A stretch of DNA of 64,000 bases, taken from the NCBI RefSeq assembly GCF_021458635.1, contig NZ_JAIRDQ010000011.1, positions 1 through 64,000 on the forward strand, read 5' to 3'. Source of the stretch: Bradyrhizobium monzae (GTDB lineage Bacteria > Pseudomonadota > Alphaproteobacteria > Rhizobiales > Xanthobacteraceae). A program made the position numbers and the translations under genes. The notes beneath the pieces were generated by a model that saw nothing but the letters and a program-made list of their open reading frames with translations, did not search any database and was not told the origin of the DNA. Shown piece by piece: positions 44,039 to 52,604 of the stretch (position 1 is the stretch's first letter; every line of letters begins with the position of its first letter).

Positions 44039-45067
44039 TTAGCCGCTTGGCTTCTTAAGGTCCCACCACCAAACACCGTCTCGCCGCTTGGCCACCACGC
44101 CAGCTTCGCTCTTTGCCGCTTTGAAGGTGCCGGGAGAAATTCCGACCCCTTCTGCGTGGGCCATGACTTCATATGAAGTCATGGGACCTTCAGCCAGCCA
44201 TTTCTGCAAATAAAGGACTGCCTGCTGCTGCTTGGTCACATGAGCGCTTTTCCCTGCGACCACCGCTTCAAGATCGACTTCTTCATAGTCCCCTTCCCAG
44301 TCGACGACCGGTTGTCCAAGGTAGCTGCTGACCTCAAAGGCGACCGCTTTGCGCTCGTGCCAAAGATTAGCCTTCTCCATCATTAGAAAGCGCCGCCCAG
44401 TGACCGCGCTCTTACCGACCATCACGACCGACCTAGAGACATTCACCAGGCCAACGCTGCCCAAAATGCGCTGCCTCGGCTTTTTTGTTCCGTCCTTGAT
44501 CAAATGCAAGACATTGAGCCAAGCGAACCCATACTTGCCGGCCATGCGGGCGATAGGACCAAGCATGCTCCTTACCTGATCTTCCTTGTACAGACTGATC
44601 TCTCCAGCGAAGTCGGTGATAGGGTCGGCCAAAATTGCGCGCACGTCCCCGATTTGGCAAATGATACGCTCCAGATCGACCAGTGTATTGTCGAGCCTGC
44701 CAAGAAGCTCGTCCTCATCGCCTATGCGAGCGCCGCGTCTCTCGACCACCACCATATGAACGCGAGCCATATTCGCACAAGCTGCTTCTAGTCGAGGACG
44801 GATCATGTATCCCGGGTCATCCTCCTTGCAGAGAATAACGATTGAGCCGGGCTTGTGGACCTGCTCCTGCTCGTCGCCGATTTGAGGCATCGGATCGCCG
44901 GTCGTTAGTCGCGCCAAGATGTCATAGATCGCGGTGGTCTTGCCGACCTCTCCATCACCCGCGACGGTCGTTATGAAGCCGAAAGGTATGAATGGACGCC
45001 AAAGCCACTTAACTTCCCGCCGCTTGAACTCGGTGAGCGCTTTCGGCCGCCACCCTGCATCGTTCAT
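44039..45067 (-). CDS. AAA family ATPase, RepA-like
   Basis: A 342-residue RecA-fold ATPase of the RepA/AAA_25 type, as carried by plasmids and satellites for replicative helicase work. Walker A is GDGEVGKT (residues 37-44), Walker B is in RAILADPITDF, and the later NVLHLIKDGT and SVGLVNVSRSVVMVGK segments are typical of the family. A C-terminal winged-helix-like part (about 270-340) may bind DNA. AGGAGG precedes ATG 45067. It is next to the right attachment site and about 160 bases upstream of the DUF5343/HEPN pair on the same strand. Confidence 0.82.
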   Translation of the reverse strand: MNDAGWRPKALTEFKRREVKWLWRPFIPFGFITTVAGDGEVGKTTAIYDILARLTTGDPMPQIGDEQEQVHKPGSIVILCKEDDPGYMIRPRLEAACANMARVHMVVVERRGARIGDEDELLGRLDNTLVDLERIICQIGDVRAILADPITDFAGEISLYKEDQVRSMLGPIARMAGKYGFAWLNVLHLIKDGTKKPRQRILGSVGLVNVSRSVVMVGKSAVTGRRFLMMEKANLWHERKAVAFEVSSYLGQPVVDWEGDYEEVDLEAVVAGKSAHVTKQQQAVLYLQKWLAEGPMTSYEVMAHAEGVGISPGTFKAAKSEAGVVAKRRDGVWWWDLKKPSG

Positions 45068-45303
45068 TTGGACCTCCTGCAATAAAGGCCACAAGTTACC
45101 GGGCGAGAGACGACCGACTTAGCAATCGAAATGCGCTCATTTAGATTTGGCTGGCCCGCGCTGGTGGCCCCCGTCGCGGCCCATGCCGGGCCCGGCTCCA
45201 AGCCGGCCGGTATCGATCGTCAGCGGCATCTCAGTGGAGCTTAATCGTTGAAATGGCGGCCAGAACGATCGATGGCGGCCGAGATCGGCGGGAAATTAAA
45301 TTT

Positions 45304-45320
45304 CCACTCTCTCCGCCATT
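45304..45320 (+). other. attR core (17-bp direct repeat)
   Basis: This is an exact copy of the tRNA-Ser 3' end CCACTCTCTCCGCCATT, with no tRNA upstream; it marks the distal end of the integrated element. Confidence 0.85.
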
Positions 45321-45611
45321 CGCGCGATTTTGTACGCCAGACTGCGATTTAGGATACTTGTGAACCGCGCAATTCCCGGCATGACTGCCTGGATTTATTT
45401 GCGCGACTCAAGCTTCTTGAGGACCATCTCCGCAGTCGGCAGCAGGCGATCAGCCGCGCCCTGTTTGCGGCTTTCGGGCCGTCGCGTACCGACGTTCGAG
45501 CACTGCAAGATCGGCTGGGACGCGGTGCATGCCGACGAGCGACTCAGGATATTGCGATGCGGCCGGTCAATCTGGATGCGGAACAACGGATTCGGCGATC
45601 CGCCCGGCATT

Positions 45612-45662
45612 TCCGCTCTCCGAAGGTGAAGGCCACACGTTCGAATCGTGTCGGGCGAGCGA
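45612..45662 (+). pseudogene. tRNA 3'-half remnant, probably tRNA-Arg(CCG)-like
   Basis: A loop CTCCGAA with a CCG centre, a variable region, and a perfect T-arm ACACG-TTCGAAT-CGTGT (45635-45651) are followed by TCGGGCGAGC where an acceptor strand would be. The matching 5' half is absent, so it is not a working gene. Such 3' fragments are typical remains of attachment sites. Confidence 0.5.
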
Positions 45663-45815
45663 CGCGCATCAAAGACCTACCAACAACCGGACAACGCAGC
45701 GCTACGCCGGTGGTCTAGATTGTCCCCGTACGGTCTGCGCTCCATGACGAAATAGGCAGTCGAAGGGATCAGCTGCGCAACGCGATCTGATTGGTAGGTC
45801 CAATTCGCGGATGGG

Positions 45816-45843
45816 TTGCAGGTTCGAGTCCTGCGCTGCGACA
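45816..45843 (+). pseudogene. Second tRNA T-arm remnant
   Basis: GCAGG-TTCGAGT-CCTGC (45818-45834) is a perfect T-arm, followed by GCTGCGACA resembling an acceptor 3' strand. No 5' acceptor partner is found upstream. Identity of the parent tRNA is unclear. Confidence 0.45.
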
Positions 45844-45917
45844 GAGGCGCTTAGTTGCTTTTATCGCTGGGCAGCGGCTTCATATTTCCTGGGTCATGCC
45901 CCTCAGGAGCTCATTCC

Positions 45918-47300
45918 GTGCCGCAAGCTATCTTATCCGCGCAGAGTCGCCCCCTACGTTCGCCTGCCGAGTTAGCCTCCATCATCACAACCTCCTATGA
46001 GCGCATCGAACGGGATCGGCGCCGCAACTGCTGGATATATGTGCGGCCTATAGAAGAGGCGCTGGCCGAGGCTGACGCCCTTGTGCGGCGAGCGGAGGAG
46101 GGCGACGTCCTGCCGCTCCTTGGCGTGCCATTCGGCGTCAAGGACAATATTGACGTTGAGGACATGCCAACGACAGCAGCCTGTCCGTCATTCGAATATG
46201 TGGCTGCGCAATCGGCCAGATGCGTCGAGAGATTGACGGCCGCGGGTGCGATCTGTCTTGGCAAGACCAACCTGGATCAATTCGCAACCGGACTGTCCGG
46301 CACCCGCTCCCCCTACGGCGCCTGTTCCAGCGCTGCCAACGATCTCTATATTTCGGGCGGTTCGAGTTCCGGTTCGGCTGCTGCTGTAGCATCCGGCCAT
46401 GTTGCCTTCGCTCTCGGCACAGATACCGGCGGCTCGGGCCGGATTCCCGCCGGCTTCAATGGGATCATCGGGATCAAGCCAACCGTCGGCCTCGTCTCAT
46501 CCCGGGGGCTTGTGCCGAACTGTCCGACGCTCGATTGCCCCTCGATTTTCTGCAATTCCATTGCCGAAGGTCGAATTCTGCTCGGGTTGATCGAAGGATT
46601 CGACGACAGCGATCCTTATAGCCGCCAACGGATTGCCTCGTCCTCCCCATCTCCTCGCAAATTCCGGTTCGGCCAGGTCTCTGTCAGTCATCTGAATTCA
46701 TTCGGCATGCCGGAATGCAATGACCTTTACGGGCAGGCCTGCAGGAGGCTTTCGGGACTGGGAGGCCAAGCCAGGCAAACTGACTTCGCGCCTTTCGCCG
46801 AAGCTGGTGAAATGCTCTTTTCAGGGCCTTGGATTGCCGAACGTCATGCTGCGATCAGCCAGCTCCTGGACATCGATCATGGAGACCTGCTTGACGTCAT
46901 CCGCAACGTGCTCGGCGCAGCTGCCCGGTTTTCCGCAACAGATGCGTTCGCCGCGCAACATCGACTTTTGAAGCTGCGAAGCCAGATCCAATCGCTTTTC
47001 GAGGAGATCGATGTCCTGGTGGTACCTACCGCGCCACGCCCCTTCACGATCTCGGAGATGATGGAAGATCCCGTCACGCTCAACAGCCGCCTCGGTTACT
47101 ACTCCTATTTTGCCAATCTCGTGGACTTGTGCGCGGTGGCAGTTCCCAACGCAACGCTCGGCAACGGCATGCCGATGGGCATCACTTTGCTAGCGCCTGC
47201 GTGGCGTGACGTTGCTCTTCTCGAGCTTGCCGAGCGATGGCTGCCCGATGCGAAGGCCGGACTGTTCGACCTAAAAGTATATCAGAAGGCCGCGTCCTAG
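45918..47300 (+). CDS. Amidase, allophanate-hydrolase-like
   Basis: A 460-residue amidase-signature enzyme closest in style to the amidase domain of allophanate hydrolase (AtzF/DUR1): LPLLGVPFGVKDNIDVEDMPTTAACP, AICLGKTNLDQFATGLSGTRSPYGA, ISGGSSSGSAAAVA and DTGGSGRIPAGFN. The Ser-cisSer-Lys triad lies in VKDNID, GGSSSGS and DTGGSGR. The usual extra C-terminal domain of AtzF is missing. GTG 45918 has AGGAG nearby and is a better start than the open frame before it. No urea carboxylase is in the window, so it may hydrolyse another amide. Convergent with the Crp-type gene. Confidence 0.82.
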   Translation: MPQAILSAQSRPLRSPAELASIITTSYERIERDRRRNCWIYVRPIEEALAEADALVRRAEEGDVLPLLGVPFGVKDNIDVEDMPTTAACPSFEYVAAQSARCVERLTAAGAICLGKTNLDQFATGLSGTRSPYGACSSAANDLYISGGSSSGSAAAVASGHVAFALGTDTGGSGRIPAGFNGIIGIKPTVGLVSSRGLVPNCPTLDCPSIFCNSIAEGRILLGLIEGFDDSDPYSRQRIASSSPSPRKFRFGQVSVSHLNSFGMPECNDLYGQACRRLSGLGGQARQTDFAPFAEAGEMLFSGPWIAERHAAISQLLDIDHGDLLDVIRNVLGAAARFSATDAFAAQHRLLKLRSQIQSLFEEIDVLVVPTAPRPFTISEMMEDPVTLNSRLGYYSYFANLVDLCAVAVPNATLGNGMPMGITLLAPAWRDVALLELAERWLPDAKAGLFDLKVYQKAAS

Positions 47301-48022
47301 ACGACTTCGAGATCGAGAGCGCGCAGATTGAGGATCACAATGAGGCCCCGGTGATAACGGATGACGCCCCTTGCCTGCATGCGGGAGAGCTGCACCGTCA
47401 CCCATTGGCGGGTGGAGCCGATCAGATTGGCGAGATCACCATGCGTGAACGGGATCCCGATCACGATCTCACGGCCCTGCTGCGAGCCGTAGATCTTCGA
47501 GAGGAAGACCAACAGACGATGCAACCGCTCGGTCACCGAGCGGGTCCCCAGCATTTGCGCCATCGCCGAGTAGCACCGAGCCTTGAAGGCGAGCGCGTCC
47601 AGCAGCGCGACCGCGATACTTGCCGATTGAAGCGCCAGCGCGCGCAGAGCGGTACCGGGCAAGAACGTCACCTGGCTCCGTTCCACTGCAACCGAAGACC
47701 ATACGTGGGCACCGGTACCGAACAGATCCGGGCCGCCGACGAAATTGCCAGCGAACCAGTAGGCCAGCGTCACCTCGCGTCCGGAAGGAGCCGCGTAGTA
47801 GCTGCGAATACGCCCCTCTTCGATCAGATAAATGCCGTTCTGCAGATCGCCCTGACGCCAGACATGTTTACCTGCCTGCAGGACCTCCTCGCGGCCGATG
47901 GCGAGGACACGACGCCGGTCAGCCTCACATAACGGATCCAACAAGCTGGGCAGCGACCCGACCAGGGCATCCGATCCCGCCAGCATGATGCCGGTCGTAT
48001 TCCTGAGACTTGCCGCTGACAT
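47297..48022 (-). CDS. Crp/Fnr family transcriptional regulator (operon-linked)
   Basis: 241 residues: a cyclic-nucleotide-binding-like N-terminal domain (about 20-135) and HTH_Crp (about 170-235, THGDLANLIGSTRQWVTVQLSRMQ). The recognition helix (TRQWVTVQL) lacks the CRP Arg-Glu-xxx-Arg set, so it should read a different site than the regulator at 54-728. It is the last gene of the ABC transporter operon (69-base gap) and ends overlapping the amidase stop on the other strand. It probably controls uptake and use of the transported compound. Confidence 0.85.
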   Translation of the reverse strand: MSAASLRNTTGIMLAGSDALVGSLPSLLDPLCEADRRRVLAIGREEVLQAGKHVWRQGDLQNGIYLIEEGRIRSYYAAPSGREVTLAYWFAGNFVGGPDLFGTGAHVWSSVAVERSQVTFLPGTALRALALQSASIAVALLDALAFKARCYSAMAQMLGTRSVTERLHRLLVFLSKIYGSQQGREIVIGIPFTHGDLANLIGSTRQWVTVQLSRMQARGVIRYHRGLIVILNLRALDLEVV

Positions 48023-48090
48023 GTACTCGCTCCCCTTGCCGCCGCAAGGGAAAACCATTCAAGAGCCATGCCAGACCTATCGTCAGGCGC

Positions 48091-48957
48091 CTACGTCCTG
48101 ATTTCCATTTGCTCGAAGGCTCTGCGGCCCTCCGACCGGATCAGGTCAAGGCAATCCCGCTTGAGGGCGATATAGGCAGCCTCCGCAACGATGGCGCTGG
48201 AGCGCGGTCGCGGCAGGCTCACCTGAAGATCCTTGAGGATGCGGCCAGGTCCCGCGCTCATGATCAGCACACGGTCAGAGAGAAGGATCGCTTCATCGAT
48301 GTCGTGTGTGACGAAGACGATTGTTGCGTTGATCCGCTCGCGGAGCTCGAGCAGATTGTCCTGCATAACGGCCCGGGTCTGCGCATCCAGTGCCCCGAAC
48401 GGCTCGTCCATCAACAGGACGCGCGGCTGATTGGCGAGGGCACGGGCAATCGCAACCCGCTGCTGCATGCCTCCCGATAGCGTGTGCGGATATGCCGACG
48501 CAAATCTGGTCAGCCCGATCATCTCGATGAGGTTGTCGGCAATCCGCAGCGCCTCTGCATTCGGCTTGCCGAGGGCGCGCGGCCCGTGCGCGATGTTCCG
48601 GCGCACCGATTTCCACGGAAACAGATGTGGCTGTTGGAAGACCATCCCGATCTCGGGCCGTGGCGCTAGCATTGCTTCGCCGGCCATGAGCACTTGGCCT
48701 TCGAACGGTCGCTCGAGGCCGGCCATCGCATTCAGGAGCGTGGATTTGCCGCAGCCGGATGGACCGACGATCGAGACGAATTCTCCCTGGGCTACCGCCA
48801 GAGATACGCGGTCGACCGCGATAACCTGTCCGCTCGGCGCATCAAAGACGACGCTCAAATCCTCGACCCGGATGGTTGTCTGACGTGCCGGGGCGGACGG
48901 CGGGTACGTATCCACGAGCCTGAGCGGCTGGTCTGGACGAAGCAGGCTCGGGGTCAT
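48091..48957 (-). CDS. ABC transporter ATP-binding protein (nitrate/sulfonate/taurine type)
   Basis: A 288-residue ATPase of the SsuB/TauB/NrtD group. Walker A GPSGCGKST, Q-loop MVFQQPHLFPW, signature TLSGGMQQRVAIARAL, Walker B VLLMDEPFGALD and the H-loop in VTHDIDEA are all intact. The start ATG at 48957 overlaps the permease stop (ATGA). It would power import of an organic sulphur or nitrogen compound with the two genes upstream. Confidence 0.93.
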   Translation of the reverse strand: MTPSLLRPDQPLRLVDTYPPSAPARQTTIRVEDLSVVFDAPSGQVIAVDRVSLAVAQGEFVSIVGPSGCGKSTLLNAMAGLERPFEGQVLMAGEAMLAPRPEIGMVFQQPHLFPWKSVRRNIAHGPRALGKPNAEALRIADNLIEMIGLTRFASAYPHTLSGGMQQRVAIARALANQPRVLLMDEPFGALDAQTRAVMQDNLLELRERINATIVFVTHDIDEAILLSDRVLIMSAGPGRILKDLQVSLPRPRSSAIVAEAAYIALKRDCLDLIRSEGRRAFEQMEIRT

Positions 48958-49733
48958 CGCCACCACACGGCACGTTCGGCAAGAGACGCGAAGAAGCGGT
49001 CGGCGACGAAGGAAAGCAGCCCGAGAGCCGCCAACCCGCCCATGACCTGACCCGTTTGCATGTTCTGTTGCGCAATTTCGATACGGTAGACGATGCCGGC
49101 GAACGCACCTGCCAACTCGGCGGCGACCAGCGTGTAGAAAGAGATACTCACCGCAGTGCGAAGACCGACCGTGATATAGGGTAGCGCGCCAAGAAAGACG
49201 ATCTCCCACAGCATCTGCGGCTGCGGCGTACCGAGCATCTGGGCGGCACGGATAAGTCCGCGGTCGACTTTCTGCACCCCGATGTGGGTCGCGAGCCATA
49301 CCGTGAAGAACACGCCCCAAACGACCAGGAAAAGCTTGCCCGTCTCCGAGAGGCCAAACCAAAGGATGACGATCGGCACGAAGGCGACGGGAGGAATTGG
49401 ACGAAGGATGTGAAACAAGGGTGAAAGCAGGCTGGACACCAACCGGAACCGGCCAGTCAGGACGCCGAGCACGATCCCGCCCACGGCCCCGATCGCAAAT
49501 CCCGCGGCCACGCGCGAGAGGCTCGCCATCAGGTCGGCGAAGAATTGTCCGCTGCGAATCCATTCGAGAATGGCGACGGCGACGGTCGATGGCGGCGGAA
49601 ACAGCACGGCGTTCACGAAGCCGGAGCGCGCAACCAGTTCCCACACGCCTGTGAAGGCGGGCACGGAGAGGATGGCGACCAGTACGCTCAGCCGCGCCGT
49701 CGCGCTCGCACTGCTGCGTCCCCCGACGCTCAC
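48954..49733 (-). CDS. ABC transporter permease (SsuC/TauC type)
   Basis: A 259-residue inner-membrane protein with about six helices and the binding-protein-dependent transport motif (AAQMLGTPQPQMLWEIVFLGALPYITVGLR, about residues 150-180), the EAA-like loop that contacts the ATPase. The start is GTG, overlapping the substrate-binding gene stop (GTGA). Middle gene of the three-gene transporter. Confidence 0.92.
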   Translation of the reverse strand: MSVGGRSSASATARLSVLVAILSVPAFTGVWELVARSGFVNAVLFPPPSTVAVAILEWIRSGQFFADLMASLSRVAAGFAIGAVGGIVLGVLTGRFRLVSSLLSPLFHILRPIPPVAFVPIVILWFGLSETGKLFLVVWGVFFTVWLATHIGVQKVDRGLIRAAQMLGTPQPQMLWEIVFLGALPYITVGLRTAVSISFYTLVAAELAGAFAGIVYRIEIAQQNMQTGQVMGGLAALGLLSFVADRFFASLAERAVWWR

Positions 49734-50728
49734 GGGCGCGCCTCCAGCGTGACGCGAGCCGGATCGAGCGCCTTCAGCGGTGCCGTCACCAGGACTTTCG
49801 AGAAATCGGGCATGCTCGCTCCAGGGGGATGATTGCCGGTCTCGAGCCGCCAGGCGGCATGGATTCTCAGAGTCGTGAGAATCCTGTCGTCGAGGCGCAC
49901 ATGGTAGACATAGTCCGGCCAGATCGAGGCCAATTCGTCGCGTTTCATCCCGGTCGCTGCGGCGATGACGTCGATTGCTTCACCCGGATGCAACTTGAGC
50001 CAGCCCTCGGCCTCGATGAGGGACGCCAGGAACCTACTGACGATCGCCGGGTTGGCCGCGAGGTAAGACTGCGTCACGACAATATTGAAGGTCTCCGAGT
50101 AGAGACCTTTGGTCTCAAGCGGGATCGCGCCTTCGCCAAGAGCCTTCTTCGCATTCGCGACGTGCGGCTCCCAGGTATCGAACGCATCGATACTGCCAGC
50201 CGCCATGGCGGGGAGCATTTCCTGAGGTCGCAGGTTGACGAGCGTCACGTCTTTCGAAGTCAGGCCCGCCGCTTTCAACAGAACCGACGTGTAAACTTCA
50301 CTGCCGGTTCCGGCCGTAAAGGCGATTCGCTTTCCACGCAGATCGTCCTTCGTCTTGATCCCGGCAGAAGCTGCGGTCATGGTCTTGAGATCCGAATATT
50401 CCATCCCCGCCACGAAGGCGATCGGCTGTTGCGCCATCGCGGCGGCCGTGACCGGTGCCTCAGCGGTTGTGGCGATATCCGCTCCTCCCCCAAGCACCGT
50501 ATCGAGGCACTGCTTCCCGCTGGTGAAATTGGAGACCGAGATGTCAAGCCCCTGCCTGGCGAAAATGCCCTTCGCATTGGCGACAATCGCCAGTCCCGAG
50601 ATCGGCCCAAGATTCTGGGCGAGCCGCGCCTTCAGCAATTCCTCGGCTGTCGCGCGCTCAGACGGCGAAAACAGGAAGGAGGCAGATAGTACGAACACGG
50701 CGGAGCGAAGAGCAATTGTTGATCGCAT
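49730..50728 (-). CDS. ABC transporter substrate-binding protein (SsuA/TauA/NMT1-like)
   Basis: A 332-residue periplasmic protein. ATG 50728 with AGGGG starts a signal peptide (MRSTIALRSAVFVLSASFLFSPSERATA). The mature protein has the NMT1/SsuA layout: NLGPISGLAIVANAKGIFARQGLDI, GKQCLDTVLGGGADIATTAEAPV and GSIDAFDTWEPHVANAK. Ligand cannot be told from sequence; sulfonates, nitrate, taurine or a guanidine/urea-like compound are all possible. First gene of the operon. Confidence 0.9.
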   Translation of the reverse strand: MRSTIALRSAVFVLSASFLFSPSERATAEELLKARLAQNLGPISGLAIVANAKGIFARQGLDISVSNFTSGKQCLDTVLGGGADIATTAEAPVTAAAMAQQPIAFVAGMEYSDLKTMTAASAGIKTKDDLRGKRIAFTAGTGSEVYTSVLLKAAGLTSKDVTLVNLRPQEMLPAMAAGSIDAFDTWEPHVANAKKALGEGAIPLETKGLYSETFNIVVTQSYLAANPAIVSRFLASLIEAEGWLKLHPGEAIDVIAAATGMKRDELASIWPDYVYHVRLDDRILTTLRIHAAWRLETGNHPPGASMPDFSKVLVTAPLKALDPARVTLEARP

Positions 50729-50962
50729 GCCAAACCCCTGTAATGCCGGCGACCGGAGTGATCGACCTTGACGATAGGATCGCCTGAAGATGGAAGACCA
50801 TGAAGCAATTAATCGACAAGGTCCTGCTGCCCAGTTTTTGCGCAAGCAGCGCCAGCTTCCGATTGTGACCGGGACGAAAAGTTCGTCATGTTGCCCACAC
50901 CTTGGGCGTACCGTAGCTGCAGCAACGGCTCGCTGCCGGCTTTCATCAAGCCTGATCCCGAT

Positions 50963-51922
50963 TCAATCAGAACCGATCGGGCTCTCGATGCCGTTGCGCG
51001 CGCGGCGAAACCAAGCCCACGTCTGCCGCGTCACTGCGATATAGCCCGGGCCCCGGTAGACGATCTGATCGGCGACGATCCCGTTCAGTTTCGGCAGCGC
51101 ATGGAATGGAATCGAAGGATAGGCATGGTGCTCGACATGGTAGGGCATGTTCCATGCAAACCAGCGCACGAACATGGCGGTATAGGTGGTGCGGGTATTC
51201 TGGAAGGCGCTGCGCGCATGATCGCAACCGGTGTGTTCGGCAAGGAGATACGGACGCAGAAACAATTGACCGATGATCACGGGGACGACCCAGACCCACA
51301 ACAGGAGCAAGGTGTGCAGCGCGACCGATGCCAGCAGCAGCGCGACGTAGCCTGCCAGATAGAGGCGCGCTTCCCTCACGACAATGTGGTGCTTGCTTTC
51401 CGGAATCCAGGGTGACGTGGCATTGCCGGCCAACGCATGGCGAAGCATCAGCCGCGCCCGGAAGGCAACCTGCCGCAAGCCGCTGTAGACGATCACCAGC
51501 TGCGCGTCCGAGCTCGGGATCGGAACCGACAGCAGTTCTGGGTCCCTCTTTGGATCCTGCGTATAGCGATGATGATCCCAGTGGAACAGGCAGTAATATT
51601 CGTAAGGCAAGGCGACCGCGAACGAGGAGAGATGGCCGAAGGCGAGGTTGAGAGCGCGGCTGCGAAACGCCGTCTTGTGGGCGGTCTCGTGTACCACCAT
51701 GAACAGGAATGCGACGAAGTAACCTTGGACGACGACCAGGGGCAACGCCCACACGATTCCGTATCGCGACGAGACCAGCCAGATCAGTGCGCCGACAACG
51801 ACAATGACGCCGTAGTGGCTGGCCGCACGGACCAGACCTCGCCAATTGCACCGCATCGACAACTCGCGCAGCATGGCCGGTGTCAGCGGCTTCTCTCCGG
51901 TGGCAGTGATGGCATTGCTCAT
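50963..51922 (-). CDS. Membrane fatty-acid desaturase family protein
   Basis: A 319-residue integral-membrane di-iron enzyme with all three histidine boxes: HETAHKT (about residue 78), HWDHHRYT (about 113) and YHVEHHAYP (about 258), plus four or more hydrophobic segments. Members desaturate or hydroxylate acyl chains or similar lipids; the target here is unknown. It lies upstream of the ABC operon on the same strand but 234 bases away, so a separate promoter is likely. Confidence 0.88.
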   Translation of the reverse strand: MSNAITATGEKPLTPAMLRELSMRCNWRGLVRAASHYGVIVVVGALIWLVSSRYGIVWALPLVVVQGYFVAFLFMVVHETAHKTAFRSRALNLAFGHLSSFAVALPYEYYCLFHWDHHRYTQDPKRDPELLSVPIPSSDAQLVIVYSGLRQVAFRARLMLRHALAGNATSPWIPESKHHIVVREARLYLAGYVALLLASVALHTLLLLWVWVVPVIIGQLFLRPYLLAEHTGCDHARSAFQNTRTTYTAMFVRWFAWNMPYHVEHHAYPSIPFHALPKLNGIVADQIVYRGPGYIAVTRQTWAWFRRARNGIESPIGSD

Positions 51923-52604
51923 GATCGTAGTCGCCTCTTTCCGGGATCACACACTTGACCCTGCTCGTGCGGACGTTGGCACTCGTCAAGCGCAGACCGA
52001 TCCTAGGGAGCGATGCCGCAATGCAGAAGCAATTAATTTCGCGCCGCCGGGCCGGTCGTTAATGCCGTTATGGGGCGGTCAGGCCTGAATCCTATTCCGC
52101 GGCGCGGCGTGCGGCATATCGACGTGCGCGGTAAGGGTTCGCTCGCGCGGGTTTCTCCCAGCGCGCGGCGGCGGTAGCTCGAATAGTGGGTTTTTGGCTT
52201 AGGAAGAACAAAACGCTTGATCTTTCAGCGGGGATTGACTCCCCACTCTCTTGGCCAGCCAACCAAAGGTCATTTCGTACTTCGATGCGGACAGGCCATG
52301 TCCGACGCTTTTGCGCGTTGGAGAATGCTTCAGGCCAGTCTGCCAGGCTTCGATCATCCTGTTCTCCGCCATAGATGGTGTGCTTGTTGAGAAAGCTCCG
52401 CCGACCGTCTGCAGGCCGCCAGTTTCGATCGTGGCGCTATCGACGGAGGCGCCGCCCGTGACATCCATCGTGCCATTATGGAGCGTGATGCCACATGGAG
52501 CGTGATGCCACTGGCGGGAGGGCGCTTCGCGTGCGCGATGCCTGGAACTTCCGCATTGTGACGCACATGCGGGCAGCGCGATCGACTGACACTCTCCACG
52601 AGCC
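51923..52604. other. Gene-poor region (682 bases)
   Basis: A minus-strand frame of 146 codons (52199-52639) runs into the LysR gene region, but it has no recognisable family, start signal or codon support. The only distinct element is the tandem repeat at 52478-52511. It is probably the scarred right edge of the accessory stretch. Confidence 0.5.
52478..52511. repeat. Tandem repeat, two perfect 17-bp units
   Basis: ATGGAGCGTGATGCCAC occurs twice head to tail with no mismatch. It lies in the gene-poor stretch between the desaturase and the LysR gene. A recent slippage duplication is the simplest explanation. Confidence 0.8.

Larger units (their letters stand above)
33505..45320 (+). mobile_element. 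Integrated element in tRNA-Ser: phage-satellite-like island
   Basis: The element is bounded by a 17-bp direct repeat. It has integrase and AlpA at the tRNA end, a Rep-like unknown, a terminase large subunit with small genes in ATGA overlap, a second plus-strand cluster of unknowns, then on the minus strand an AAA ATPase and a DUF5343/HEPN pair. There are no portal, capsid or tail genes. At about 11.8 kb it has the size and skeleton of a phage satellite, though a decayed prophage is an alternative. Confidence 0.85.
45321..45917. other. Gene-poor stretch with tRNA-derived fragments (597 bases)
   Basis: No convincing gene: short frames on both strands lack start signals and family resemblance. 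The notable contents are two tRNA 3'-half-like fragments, listed separately. The stretch looks like scar DNA from earlier integration events beside the current attachment site. Confidence 0.55.

Noticed and set aside
43978..44172. Small minus-strand frame at the 3' end of the AAA ATPase gene
   Set aside because: It lies inside the ATPase coding sequence in another frame and has no family resemblance or start signal.
45330..45629. Short frames on both strands right of attR
   Set aside because: They cross the tRNA-Arg-like remnant and have no coding support.
48958..49644. N-terminal extension of the ABC ATPase over the permease gene
   Set aside because: It is the wrong frame of the permease; the ATPase starts at 48957 in a four-base overlap.
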